Below are positions 1-7,645 of a stretch of DNA of 34,615 bases, piece after piece. Source of the DNA: Planctomycetota bacterium (GTDB lineage Bacteria; Planctomycetota; Phycisphaerae; Phycisphaerales; UBA1924). The notes below the pieces were generated by a model that was not told the origin of the DNA, did not search any database, and saw only the letters and a list, made by a program, of their open reading frames with translations. How positions within the stretch are numbered: position 1 is the first letter of the stretch; each line of letters begins with the position of its first letter. A program made the position numbers and the translations under genes. The stretch is from positions 1 to 34,615 of the forward strand of contig JAFIFX010000024.1 of NCBI GenBank assembly GCA_020831805.1. The letters run 5' to 3'.

Positions 1-81
1 GGAGACGAAGAGCACAGCACCGGTCACGCCCGAGTTTCGAGGCTGATTCGTATGACGCGGCCCGCCCGAAACGCCGACAGC

Positions 82-120
82 CAAAAACAACAACAGCCGC
101 GGCGGGGGTGACGCCGCGGC
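82..120 (-). terminator. Rho-independent terminator of the H1-like gene
   Basis: A perfect 9-bp stem (96-104 with 112-120, arms gccgcggcg and cgccgcggc) has a 7-nt loop. Read on the minus strand it is followed by a T-rich run (complement of 82-95). It lies 26 bases past the stop codon of the H1-like gene, so it is an intrinsic terminator for that gene. Confidence 0.75.
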
Positions 121-146
121 CGTCTGGTTGTCGGTTCAGCCTGGTA

Positions 147-725
147 TCAGGCGGCGCGACGGATGGCGCGACGCACGGTGGTGCGCTTCGGGCCGATCTT
201 GGCGATGGGGTTGCGCGGGGTGGTGCGACGGGCGGCGGGCTTGTTGCTCACGGCCTTGCGAGCGACCGGCTTGCGAGCCACGGGCTTGCGAGCCACAGTG
301 GTCTTACGAGCGGTGGTCCGCTTCGCCGCGGGCTTACGGGCCACGCTCTTGCGGGCGACGGGCTTGCGAGCCGTGGTGGTCTTGCGGGCCGTGGTCCGCT
401 TCGCCGCGGGCTTACGGGCCACGCTCTTGCGGGCGACGGGCTTGCGAGCCGTGGTGGTCTTGCGGGCGGTGGTCCGCTTCGCCGCGGGCTTGCGAGCCGT
501 GGCGGTCTTGCGAGCCGTGGTCCGCTTGGCGGCCGGCTTCTTGGCGGTGGTCCGCTTGGCCGTGGTCCGCTTCGCGGCCGGCTTGCGGGCCACGGTCTTG
601 CGGGCGGCCGGCTTGCGGGTGGACTTCTTGGCCGCCGGCTTGCGGGCCGGGCTCTTGCGAGCGGTGCGTTTGGTGGTGGTGCGGGCCGTCTTACGGGCGC
701 CGTGCTTGGTGGTCCTGGTTGCCAT
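147..725 (-). CDS. Histone H1-like Lys/Arg/Ala-rich DNA-binding protein
   Basis: The protein has 192 residues, almost all of them Lys, Arg, Ala, Thr and Pro in KPAAKRTTARK-type units, with no globular domain. This composition is that of bacterial H1-like nucleoid proteins (HC1/AlgP-like), which bind DNA non-specifically; the function is inferred from composition only. The middle of the protein carries a 26-residue repeat (AAKRTTARKTTTARKPVARK plus SVARKP) twice exactly and once imperfectly. The ATG at 725 is chosen because AGGAG lies 8 nt upstream of it and the protein starts MATRTTK; an in-frame extension to 899 has ordinary composition and no ribosome site. A minus-strand terminator follows. 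The 276-bp gap upstream contains an AT-rich stretch near 880-960 that probably holds the promoter, but I cannot assign the hexamers. The long ORFs on the opposite strand are mirror images of this repetitive coding sequence. Confidence 0.85.
   Translation of the reverse strand: MATRTTKHGARKTARTTTKRTARKSPARKPAAKKSTRKPAARKTVARKPAAKRTTAKRTTAKKPAAKRTTARKTATARKPAAKRTTARKTTTARKPVARKSVARKPAAKRTTARKTTTARKPVARKSVARKPAAKRTTARKTTVARKPVARKPVARKAVSNKPAARRTTPRNPIAKIGPKRTTVRRAIRRAA
313..468. repeat. Two 78-bp tandem repeats inside the H1-like gene
   Basis: Bases 313-390 and 391-468 match at 77 of 78 positions (they differ only at the last base), and a degenerate third copy begins at 469. The unit encodes 26 residues. 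Near-identity at the DNA level suggests a recent duplication or active homogenisation, so copy number may vary between strains or be misassembled. Confidence 0.85.
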
Positions 726-1001
726 GGTTCGATCTCCTGGGGTGCCGGGGATCTCGCCCGGCGTTGAGTGCGTGTTCTCGGGCGTGGGCGTCAATGCCCG
801 ACTCGTCCCGAATGGTCCCGGGGCACGCGCCCCGGCCGGGAGGATCCGTCCTCCGTCTGCGCGGCATAAATCGTCAAGTCCGCGCTCGGATATCAACAAC
901 GAACCTTAAGTTTTGTCTGAAGTCGCGCTTTTTCGGTTGGGATCATGCCGTCTGCGCAAAGATCGCGCGGTTCCGTGCCCCGATCATGACCACCGGCCGG
1001 T

Positions 1002-3467
1002 TCAGGGCGTCGCCCGACGGCGCGCTTCCTCGCGCCACCGTTCGGCCCGCGCCGAGTCCCCCACCATCATGCACAGCTCCGACGCCCGCTCCGCCAGCAC
1101 CACGCTCTCCGGCGCCAACTCCGCGGCACGCACGATCGCGTCCGCCGCCTCGCCCCACCGGTTCGCCTGGTACAGCACCGGGGCCATGTCGTGCCAGATC
1201 ATCGGCTCCCGAGAGGACTCCGCCGCCCCGCGCATGACCTCCACCCCAGCCTCGACCAGCCCCGGCCGACGCAGCCCCAGCCCCGCACGCACCATCGCCT
1301 GCCCGATCTGGGCCCGCTCGAACGGCTGCACCGACCGCTCCGCCGCCCGCCGGTACAGCGCGGCCCCGCGGTCGCTCTCCTCCAGCCGCATCAGCAGGTC
1401 CGCCGCCCGCGTCAGCGACGCCACCGAATCCCCGCCCCGCATCGCCAGCCCCCGGTCGATGCTCTCGAGCGCGCCCTCCGGGTTGCCGAAGGTTGCCCGC
1501 ACCTCCGCCTGGGCGAACAGCACGCCCGGGTGCACCCCGCGGGCCTCCACGGCCCGGTCGATCAGGTCCAGCGACAGACCCGCCTCTCCCAGCCGCATCG
1601 CCGCGCCCGACGCGTCCGCCAGCCAGCCCGACGGCGACCGACGCTGCGACTCGAACACCGGGATCGCCTCGCGCAGCCCCTCCAGGGCCAGATCCACCCG
1701 ACCGCTGTGACGCCAGTACGACACTCGGTTGAACAGGAACCCGGGATCATCGAGCAGGTCCGCGTCGTCCGTCCGGAAGTACGCCCCGCCGGTCTCGGCA
1801 TCGGTCTCCTCCGCCACCGACATGGCCAGCTCGAACCGGACACGGTGCAGCCGCGGGTGCCGCTCAAGCACGCGCCGCCGCAGGTCGTTGATCTCGGCCT
1901 CCGTCGCGCCCCCCGCCTGGCGCAGCCGGATCAACTGCGCCACCAGCCCGTCGCCGGGGTTGCCGTGCTCGATGACCTCCTCGAGCGCTTCCGCGGCCTC
2001 GTCCAGCCGCCCGCTGACCGCCAGGAAGTACGCCTGGTGCGTGCGGTGCTGGGCGTTGAGCCGCCAGCCCGTGCCCCCGTTGGCGAACCCGTCGGCCCGC
2101 GCCAGCCACGCCGCCCCCCGCTCGGCCCGGGCCCGCGAGTCCGGCCCGGCCGCGAACTCCGGCCGCACCACGAACCCCGCCGGGATCACCGCCTGGTTGT
2201 ACGCGATGTCCGCCCGCCAGCGCGGGTACCGCGCCTGCCCGCCCCACGCCACCACGCCCGCCAGCGCCAGCGTCAACGCCAGGAAACCGAACGCCGCCGG
2301 GCGGACTTGGCCCTTCTGCTTGAGCACCAGCCCGTACAGCCGCGTGTTCGGGCGCACCAGGATCCACCACGACATGATGATCAGGAAGGTCACGATCGCC
2401 GCCAGACCGCCCGCCAGCAGCATCGGCACCTGGTCGAGCATCCCCCGCGTCCCCAGGAACACCGCCACGAACAGCACCGCCGCCCCGACCTCCTCCCACC
2501 GGCTCAGGTCGTAGCGCCGCTCCCGCTTCGCCTTGGCGGCCTTGGCCGTCTCCTTGTTCCGGGGCCGCGCGCCCAGCGCCGGCCGGCCCACCCCCAGGTA
2601 CAACGCGTCGTTCGGGCAGACCTCCACGCAGTCCATGCACTTCATGCAGCCCGGGTCGATCACCATCCCGAAGTCGCGCACCTCCTCCGACACCCGCACA
2701 TTCGAGGTACAGACGCTCGTGCAGTGCCCGCACTGCGTGCACGCGTCCGTCACGCGGATCCGCACCGGAGCGACTTTGTCCACCGGCGCGAAGATCCCCC
2801 CGTACGGGCAGGCGTAGGTGCAAAACCCCTTGGCCCCCAGGAAGTACACCGTCACGAACCCGCAGATCAGCAGGAACGGCACCGCGATGTACCAGTCCGG
2901 AAAGGTCGCCCAGAAGTCCTCGACGATCATCTCCGACTGCCACACATTGATCGGCGCCACCGGACGCAGCCACGCCGGCCACGCGATGTCCATCGCCCCC
3001 AGCGCGGGGGCCACCGCGAACCGCTTGAAGTTCGGCCAGATGAACATGTAAAAGCCCATCGCCAGCGGCACGAACACCAGCAGCCGCGACCGGAACGGCT
3101 TCGGCCGGATGCCCACCCTGTTCATCATCCACGCGCACGCGTCCTGCAACGCCACCACATGGCACAGCCAGCCGCAGAAAAAACGCCCGAAGATCAGCGT
3201 CGACAGGATCGCCAGCCCGAACAGGATCGCCCCGGCGTTGACCAGGCCCAGCTCGAGCGTCTTCATCGACTCCGACGGCTCCATCGGCGACAGGGTCGTG
3301 CCCATGATCAGCCACTGGATGATGTGGGCCACGATGAGCACATGGACCGCCACCAGCACCCAGGTCCGCCAGCGCCCACGACGGGTCGAGCCCATGCGTG
3401 GGGCCTTTCCCGGCTTGGTCTGCACGACGGGCAAGGAGACGGAACGGGGCTCGGACGGCTCGGCCAT
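1002..3467 (-). CDS. Membrane 4Fe-4S polyferredoxin (NapH/NosR/CcoG-like) fused to a TPR domain
   Basis: The protein has 821 residues. The N-terminal half resembles the membrane iron-sulphur proteins of the NapH/NosR/CcoG group: predicted membrane segments near 35-55, 77-95, 129-146, 193-211, 327-342, 348-370 and 391-409, a CGWLC motif at 98-102 and CTYACP at 216-221. Two ferredoxin-type clusters follow (Cys 243/246/249/253 and 274/277/280/284, each CxxCxxCxxxC). Residues ~490-821 are helical TPR-like repeats, which is not the usual C-terminus of CcoG. The likely role is electron transfer at the cytoplasmic membrane with a protein-binding tail; substrate and partners are unknown. The start at 3467 gives MAEPSEP. 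It has no Shine-Dalgarno sequence, but TACAGT lies 7 nt upstream, which fits a leaderless mRNA. The gene is divergent from the DAHP synthase gene. Confidence 0.82.
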   Translation of the reverse strand: MAEPSEPRSVSLPVVQTKPGKAPRMGSTRRGRWRTWVLVAVHVLIVAHIIQWLIMGTTLSPMEPSESMKTLELGLVNAGAILFGLAILSTLIFGRFFCGWLCHVVALQDACAWMMNRVGIRPKPFRSRLLVFVPLAMGFYMFIWPNFKRFAVAPALGAMDIAWPAWLRPVAPINVWQSEMIVEDFWATFPDWYIAVPFLLICGFVTVYFLGAKGFCTYACPYGGIFAPVDKVAPVRIRVTDACTQCGHCTSVCTSNVRVSEEVRDFGMVIDPGCMKCMDCVEVCPNDALYLGVGRPALGARPRNKETAKAAKAKRERRYDLSRWEEVGAAVLFVAVFLGTRGMLDQVPMLLAGGLAAIVTFLIIMSWWILVRPNTRLYGLVLKQKGQVRPAAFGFLALTLALAGVVAWGGQARYPRWRADIAYNQAVIPAGFVVRPEFAAGPDSRARAERGAAWLARADGFANGGTGWRLNAQHRTHQAYFLAVSGRLDEAAEALEEVIEHGNPGDGLVAQLIRLRQAGGATEAEINDLRRRVLERHPRLHRVRFELAMSVAEETDAETGGAYFRTDDADLLDDPGFLFNRVSYWRHSGRVDLALEGLREAIPVFESQRRSPSGWLADASGAAMRLGEAGLSLDLIDRAVEARGVHPGVLFAQAEVRATFGNPEGALESIDRGLAMRGGDSVASLTRAADLLMRLEESDRGAALYRRAAERSVQPFERAQIGQAMVRAGLGLRRPGLVEAGVEVMRGAAESSREPMIWHDMAPVLYQANRWGEAADAIVRAAELAPESVVLAERASELCMMVGDSARAERWREEARRRATP

Positions 3468-3474
3468 GATGACG

Positions 3475-3480
3475 ACTGTA
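3475..3480 (-). promoter_or_regulatory. TACAGT -10 element, leaderless start of the polyferredoxin gene
   Basis: On the minus strand TACAGT is followed by 7 nt (cgtcatc) and then the ATG at 3467. There is no room for a ribosome site, so transcription would begin at or next to the start codon. One of nine such arrangements in the window. Confidence 0.5.
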
Positions 3481-3551
3481 TCAGCCAGGCCCGTCCCGTT
3501 GAACCCCGCATCCCAAACACGGTCAACGCATCGGCCCCAAAGGCCGAGATC

Positions 3552-3557
3552 TACCAT
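3552..3557 (+). promoter_or_regulatory. Possible -10 element (TACCAT) of the DAHP synthase gene
   Basis: TACCAT matches the TANNNT pattern and lies 31 nt before the chosen ATG at 3589, inside the divergent intergenic region. I see no convincing -35 element. Confidence 0.3.
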
Positions 3558-3588
3558 TGCCCGAGGGAACACGGGAGCGATCCGTTCG

Positions 3589-5016
3589 ATGAGCACGCCA
3601 ATGACCGACCGACCCGGGAACCCTCCCCAAGACGCCCGAGCCCCGACGACCGAGAACTGGTCACCGGACTCCTGGCTGCGGCTCTCCTCCGTCGCCGGCT
3701 CCCAGTACGCCTACACCGATGAGACGGCCCTGGTCCGGGCCACCGCCCGGCTCGCCGAGCTACCGCCCCTGGTCACCAGTTGGGAGATCGAGAAACTCAA
3801 GGACCAGATCGCCCAGGCCCAGCAGGGCCGGCGGTTCATCCTCCAGGGCGGCGACTGCGCCGAGACCCTGACCGACTGCCGCCCGGACTCGATCACCAAC
3901 AAGCTCAAGATCCTGCTCCAGATGTCCCTGGTGCTCATCCACGGGCTCCGGATGCCCGTCACCCGGATCGGGCGGTTCGCCGGCCAGTACGCCAAGCCGC
4001 GCTCCAGCCCCACCGAGCCGGGCGAGTTCAACGGCGCCCGCGTCGAGCTGCCCAGCTACTTCGGTGACCTGATCAACCGCGCCGACTTCACCCCCGACGC
4101 CCGCACCCCCGACCCCGGCCTGCTCGTCCAGGGCTACCAGCACGCCGCCCTGACCCTCAACTTCATCCGCTCCCTGCTCGACGGCGGCTTCGCCGACCTG
4201 CACCACCCCGAGTACTGGGACCTCTCCTTCCTCCAGAACGCCGACCTGTCACCCAAGCGCAAGGCCCAGTACGAGCACATGTCCCGCACCCTGGCCGACG
4301 GCCTGGCCTTCATGGAAAACCTCGGCGAGCAGAAGATCGAGGACTCGACCCGCGTGGACTTCTACACCTCCCACGAGGGGCTCAACCTGCACTACGAGCT
4401 GGCCCAGACCCGCCGGGTCCCGCGCCGCAGCGGCTGGTACGACCTGACCACCCACCTGCCCTGGATCGGCGAGCGCACCCGCCGCATCGACGGGCCGCAT
4501 GTGGAGTTCTTCCGCGGCATCCGCAACCCGGTCGGGGTCAAGATCGGCCCGAAGATCGCCGGTGAGGAGCTGATCCGCCTGATCGACACCCTCAACCCGC
4601 ACAACGAGCCGGGCAAGCTGATGCTCATCGCCCGCATGGGCGCGGGCCGGGTGGCCGACGCCCTCCCGCCGCTGCTGGAGACCGTCCGGCGCGAAGGGCG
4701 CACGGTGCTCTGGATGTCCGACCCGATGCACGGCAACGGCATCAAGACCGGCGCCGGGATCAAAACACGCTCCTTCGACGACATCCTCCTCGAACTCGAA
4801 CGCACCGTCGACGCCCACAAGGCCGAAGGCACCCACCTCGGCGGCGTCCACTTCGAGCTGACGGGCGAGGATGTCACCGAGTGCATCGGCGGCGCCGCCG
4901 GCGTCGGCGAAGACGACCTGACCCGCAACTACGCCAGCCCCTGCGACCCGAGGCTCAACTACCAGCAGTCCCTGGAACTGGCGTTCCTCCTGGCCGGGGC
5001 GATGGGGCGTCGCTGA
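3589..5016 (+). CDS. 3-deoxy-7-phosphoheptulonate (DAHP) synthase, class II
   Basis: The enzyme condenses phosphoenolpyruvate and erythrose 4-phosphate, the first step of the shikimate pathway. The 475 residues match the plant/actinobacterial class II family in length and motifs: QGGDCAE (metal-binding Cys 90), RIGRFAGQYAKPRS near 126-139, EGLNLHYE, the WIGERTR...DGPHVEFFRGI stretch with VGVKIGP, MSDPMHGNG, and the C-terminal HFELTGEDVTECIGG. The N-terminal segment (WSPDSWLRL...QYAYTDE) departs from the usual class II start. The ATG at 3589 has only a weak GGGAG 13 nt upstream; a second ATG at 3601 is possible and would shorten the protein by 4 residues. No other shikimate genes are adjacent. 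surE follows 29 bp downstream but seems to have its own promoter. Confidence 0.95.
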   Translation: MSTPMTDRPGNPPQDARAPTTENWSPDSWLRLSSVAGSQYAYTDETALVRATARLAELPPLVTSWEIEKLKDQIAQAQQGRRFILQGGDCAETLTDCRPDSITNKLKILLQMSLVLIHGLRMPVTRIGRFAGQYAKPRSSPTEPGEFNGARVELPSYFGDLINRADFTPDARTPDPGLLVQGYQHAALTLNFIRSLLDGGFADLHHPEYWDLSFLQNADLSPKRKAQYEHMSRTLADGLAFMENLGEQKIEDSTRVDFYTSHEGLNLHYELAQTRRVPRRSGWYDLTTHLPWIGERTRRIDGPHVEFFRGIRNPVGVKIGPKIAGEELIRLIDTLNPHNEPGKLMLIARMGAGRVADALPPLLETVRREGRTVLWMSDPMHGNGIKTGAGIKTRSFDDILLELERTVDAHKAEGTHLGGVHFELTGEDVTECIGGAAGVGEDDLTRNYASPCDPRLNYQQSLELAFLLAGAMGRR

Positions 5017-5031
5017 GCGTCGGGGCCGCGC

Positions 5032-5037
5032 TACCCT
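5032..5037 (+). promoter_or_regulatory. TACCCT -10 element, leaderless start of surE
   Basis: TACCCT is followed by 8 nt (ctcggtcc) and the surE ATG. The same hexamer sits 6 nt before the gmk ATG at 22205 in a nearly identical setting (gc-ctaccctc-g). No Shine-Dalgarno sequence is present. Confidence 0.5.
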
Positions 5038-5045
5038 CTCGGTCC

Positions 5046-5840
5046 ATGCGGATTCTGCTGACCAACGACGACGGCATCCACGCTCCCGGGATCGCGGCCA
5101 TGCACCGGGCGCTGCTCGGGGACGATCCCCTGGGCGAGGTCTACACCGTGGCCCCGCTGACGGTGCAGAGCGCGACCTCGCACGGGGTGACTTTTCACCA
5201 GCCGCTGATGAGCCGGCCGACGCGGCTGAACGATCAGGAGGCCATGGCCGTGGACGGGCGGCCGGCGGACTGCACGAAGCTGGCGCTGACGAACCTGTGG
5301 CCGGAGCGGTACGGAGAGGGCTCGCGTCCGGACCTGGTGGTCTCGGGCATGAACGCGGGGGCGAACTGCGGGATCAATGTGCTGTACTCGGGGACGGTGG
5401 CGGCGGCGTTGGAGGCGGCGTTCCTGGGGGTGCCCTCGATCGCGGTGTCGCTGCACCTGGACGGGTCGCGGCCGGACTATGACCGCGGGGCGCGGGCGGC
5501 GCGGGTGGCGATCGACCGGCTGCTGGCGGGGGGCTTGCCGGCGCAGCACGAGGCGTTGTCGATCAACATCCCGGCGACGGAGCACCTGCCGGAGGAGCCG
5601 GAGCTGATCGTGTGCCCGATGAACACGCACGCCCTGGTGGACCGGTACGAGCGTCGGGTTTCGCCGTCGGGGGATATCTATTACTGGGCGGCGGGGCACG
5701 GGCTGGATTTCCGCGGCACGGACGAGGGGACGGATGTCCACGAGCTGTTCGAGCGGAAGGTGACGGTCACGCCGCTGGCCTACGACCTGACCCGGCACGA
5801 CCGGCTGGGGTTCTGGCGGGAACGGGTGAACGGCGCGTAA
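5046..5840 (+). CDS. surE: 5'/3'-nucleotidase SurE
   Basis: The protein has 264 residues and is a metal-dependent nucleoside monophosphate phosphatase of the SurE family. The start MRILLTNDDGIHAPGI carries the invariant metal-binding Asp-Asp pair (residues 8-9). VSGMNAGANCGINVLYSGTV, with its Asn and Ser ligands, follows near residue 100, and the C-terminal region has the usual PLAYDLT stretch. The ATG at 5046 gives exactly the conserved N-terminus; an open frame extends upstream but is not SurE-like. The stop codon is part of the A-run (T-run on minus) of the terminator of the convergent HDOD gene. Confidence 0.95.
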   Translation: MRILLTNDDGIHAPGIAAMHRALLGDDPLGEVYTVAPLTVQSATSHGVTFHQPLMSRPTRLNDQEAMAVDGRPADCTKLALTNLWPERYGEGSRPDLVVSGMNAGANCGINVLYSGTVAAALEAAFLGVPSIAVSLHLDGSRPDYDRGARAARVAIDRLLAGGLPAQHEALSINIPATEHLPEEPELIVCPMNTHALVDRYERRVSPSGDIYYWAAGHGLDFRGTDEGTDVHELFERKVTVTPLAYDLTRHDRLGFWRERVNGA

Positions 5841-5880
5841 AAAAACGGCCCCTGGTCCGTGGAAACGGACCGGGACCGTT
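5839..5880 (-). terminator. Terminator of the HDOD gene, overlapping the surE stop codon
   Basis: Arms at about 5845-5860 and 5865-5880 pair with few mismatches around a ggaa loop. On the minus strand the hairpin is followed by seven Ts (complement of 5839-5845). Those bases also form the surE TAA stop, so the two convergent genes share the site. Confidence 0.7.
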
Positions 5881-5900
5881 GCGGTGGGGCGTCGGTGGGA

Positions 5901-6782
5901 TCAGATCATGTTGGCCGAGTCGGCGACCATGGACTGGAGCTTTTCGGTCAGTTCGTTGATCTTCTCGTCGTTGAGCTTGAGGACCTCGCGGACCTCGCGG
6001 TGGATGTTGCAGTCGGGGTTGTCGAGGCGGAAGCCGCGCTCGATGCGTCCTGCGAGGCAGTCGGCGGCGTGGACGACGGCGACGAGCTTGGACTGCTCGG
6101 AGGGGGCCGCGGTGGGGTTGTGGTGGAAGCCGGTGGCGGCGGCGAAGGGGGCGGGGAACTTCCACTTGGCGCAGAGGCCCTGGCCGAAGTGCTGGTGGTT
6201 GGCGCCGAAGACCTGCTCCTCGGTGACGAGGAGAGAGGTGGTGGGGATGCCGTCGGGGCCGGCGCCGGTCTTGTCGAGGGCGTCGATGAGCTTGGAGCGG
6301 TCGTACTGCATCTCGACCATGATGCCGATGTCGTGGATGAGGCCGGCGAGGTAGGACTCGTCGCCGAGGCCCATGCCCATGGTGTCGCTGAGCAGCTTGC
6401 AGCCGATGGCGGTGGCGTTGGAGTGGTTCCAGAGTTCCTTGGCCGAGAAGGTGGGGGTCAGTTCGCCGCCGCGGAAGAGCTTGGCGAGCGAGGCGGCGAT
6501 GGCGATGTTCTTGACGGCGTTGAGGCCGAGCATGACGATCGCACGGTTGATGGAGGAGATCTGTCCGGGCAGGCCGTAGAAGGACGAGTTGACGACCTTG
6601 AGGATGCGGCTGGACAGCGCGGGGTCGTTGGAGATGACGGCGTGAAGGTCCTGGGCGGTGGAGGTGGGGTCCTCGACCAGCTCGATGATCCGGAGGGTGA
6701 CCTCCGGGAGGGTGGCGATGTGCGAGATTTCGCGGATGGCGCTCTCGACGACCTGCTGACGCTGTTCTTCGGTGACAGGCAT
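5901..6782 (-). CDS. HDOD domain protein
   Basis: The protein has 293 residues and consists mainly of one HDOD domain, the non-catalytic relative of HD phosphohydrolases common in signalling proteins. Visible signatures are ISNDPALSSRILKVVNSSFYG, the NRAIVMLGLNAVKNIA helix and GLIHDIGIMV (an HD pair in the HDIG position), with HHNP further on. The C-terminal ~40 residues (from about NIHREV) are helical and may form a coiled coil. The ATG at 6782 has AAGGAG 7 nt upstream. No output domain is fused to it. Its role is probably scaffolding in signalling or cell-cycle regulation, as for other stand-alone HDOD proteins, but no target is visible. Confidence 0.9.
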   Translation of the reverse strand: MPVTEEQRQQVVESAIREISHIATLPEVTLRIIELVEDPTSTAQDLHAVISNDPALSSRILKVVNSSFYGLPGQISSINRAIVMLGLNAVKNIAIAASLAKLFRGGELTPTFSAKELWNHSNATAIGCKLLSDTMGMGLGDESYLAGLIHDIGIMVEMQYDRSKLIDALDKTGAGPDGIPTTSLLVTEEQVFGANHQHFGQGLCAKWKFPAPFAAATGFHHNPTAAPSEQSKLVAVVHAADCLAGRIERGFRLDNPDCNIHREVREVLKLNDEKINELTEKLQSMVADSANMI

Positions 6783-6931
6783 CCCACGCTCCTTGTGGCT
6801 GGTGGTTTCGCCATCGACATCGGCGATCGCGGGGCGCGACTTGTCCGGGAGATGGGCCCGATCTGCGTCGGTGGTCTGATAACCGGCGGCGGGGCCGGTG
6901 GGACGGCGGGATCCCGGTCCGGGCGGCGTCC

Positions 6932-7492
6932 CTACGCGGGCGCGTTTGGCGCGGCGGCGTGATCCGCGCGCGGGCGGGCGTGCTCCTTGTGGTCGGGGTC
7001 CGGCGGGGTTGGGCGGTCGGGGAGCGGATTGTGGGGCCTGTCGGCGGGGCCGGGTTTGGGGGCGGGGTCGTCGTGGTGCGCGCGGTGGCGACCGGCGGCA
7101 GGATCGGCGGGTGTGCGGGCCGGGGTGGGCGTGGGGTTTTCGGGGGTTGTGGCATCCGCGCGGGCTGAAGCCCGCGGCTCCGGCTTTGTGGCGCGGAGGA
7201 GGGTGCTGGCGGCGCGGCGGATGCACTCGGCGTGGCTGGTGGTGGTGGGTTCCTGCTCGATGATGCGTTCGAGGGTGGCCAGGGCGCGCTCGGCCCGTTC
7301 GGGGGCGAGGGCCTGGGCGCGGAGTTCCATGGCTTGGTTGAGGGCTCGGGAGGCGATCTGGAACTGATCGCCGGCGAGGATGGCGGGCAGATCCTCAATT
7401 GGGATCGCGTGCCTGCGGCAGACATCGAGGAGGGTGACGGCGGGGTCGAGCAGGTCGGTGAAGACGGCGGCGGTGAGTTGTTCGGTTTTCAT
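6932..7492 (-). CDS. Uncharacterised protein with a helical N-terminal domain and a repeat-derived Pro-rich tail
   Basis: The protein has 186 residues. The first ~100 (MKTEQLTAAVFTDLLDPAVT onward) look like a compact helical domain with an HTH-like feel (LLDVCRRHAIPIEDLPAIL) followed by helices (ALNQAMELRAQAL, ERALATLERIIEQE). I do not recognise the family. Residues ~104-115 (EPRASARADAT) are encoded by the palindromic repeat at 7149-7180, and everything after is a low-complexity Pro/His/Asp/Arg tail that may simply be read-through of formerly non-coding DNA. The start at 7492 has no Shine-Dalgarno sequence but lies 6 nt after TACCTT, so it is probably leaderless. The N-terminal half is likely real; the true extent of the tail is uncertain. 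Confidence 0.65.
   Translation of the reverse strand: MKTEQLTAAVFTDLLDPAVTLLDVCRRHAIPIEDLPAILAGDQFQIASRALNQAMELRAQALAPERAERALATLERIIEQEPTTTSHAECIRRAASTLLRATKPEPRASARADATTPENPTPTPARTPADPAAGRHRAHHDDPAPKPGPADRPHNPLPDRPTPPDPDHKEHARPRADHAAAPNAPA
7149..7180. repeat. REP-like palindromic repeat, copy A, inside a coding sequence
   Basis: The core is the palindrome cgcgggct-ga-agcccgcg with flanks gtggcatccg and gctc. Copy B at 8442-8473 matches at 30 of 32 positions. Here the repeat is translated in frame on the minus strand within the gene at 6932-7492. Confidence 0.8.
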
Positions 7493-7498
7493 GCGGGT

Positions 7499-7504
7499 AA
7501 GGTA
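7499..7504 (-). promoter_or_regulatory. TACCTT -10 element, leaderless start
   Basis: TACCTT on the minus strand is followed by acccgc (6 nt) and the ATG at 7492. Confidence 0.5.
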
Positions 7505-7554
7505 GTGCGGGGAGCGGTGCGTGCCAAGCGGGAAATCGGGATGTCACGAAAACA

Positions 7555-7589
7555 GCGCGCGCATCGTGGATGTCCACGATCGGGCGCGC
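7555..7589. repeat. Nested inverted repeat
   Basis: The arms atcgtgga (7563-7570) and tccacgat (7573-7580) are a perfect inverted repeat separated by 2 bp, flanked by GCGCGC on both sides (within 7555-7562 and 7584-7589). It lies between the promoter of the 7492 gene and the terminator of the PEP-CTERM-like gene. The near-perfect dyad could be an operator or a mobile repeat; nothing decides. Confidence 0.5.
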
Positions 7590-7592
7590 AGG

Positions 7593-7620
7593 AAAAAGGC
7601 GTGCCGCGGGGGGCACGCCT
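7593..7620 (-). terminator. Rho-independent terminator of the PEP-CTERM-like gene
   Basis: The stem aggcgtgcc / ggcacgcct (7597-7605 with 7612-7620) is perfect and is followed on the minus strand by TTTTT. It begins 25 bp after the stop codon at 7646. Confidence 0.8.
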
Positions 7621-7645
7621 GGTGCGGACGGTCCTGGTGCGAGGG

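Noticed and set aside
848..885. TTGACG as -35 element of the H1-like gene promoter
   Set aside because: No acceptable -10 hexamer lies 16-19 bp downstream on the minus strand.
128..1237. Long plus-strand ORFs opposite the H1-like gene (Trp/Cys/Arg-rich or Leu/Arg/Val-rich)
   Set aside because: They are mirror frames of a repetitive GC-rich coding sequence; composition is unnatural and the minus-strand gene has a ribosome site and terminator.
3109..3588. N-terminal extension of the DAHP synthase frame
   Set aside because: The extra residues are antisense to the polyferredoxin gene and not DAHP-synthase-like; the family length fits a start at 3589.
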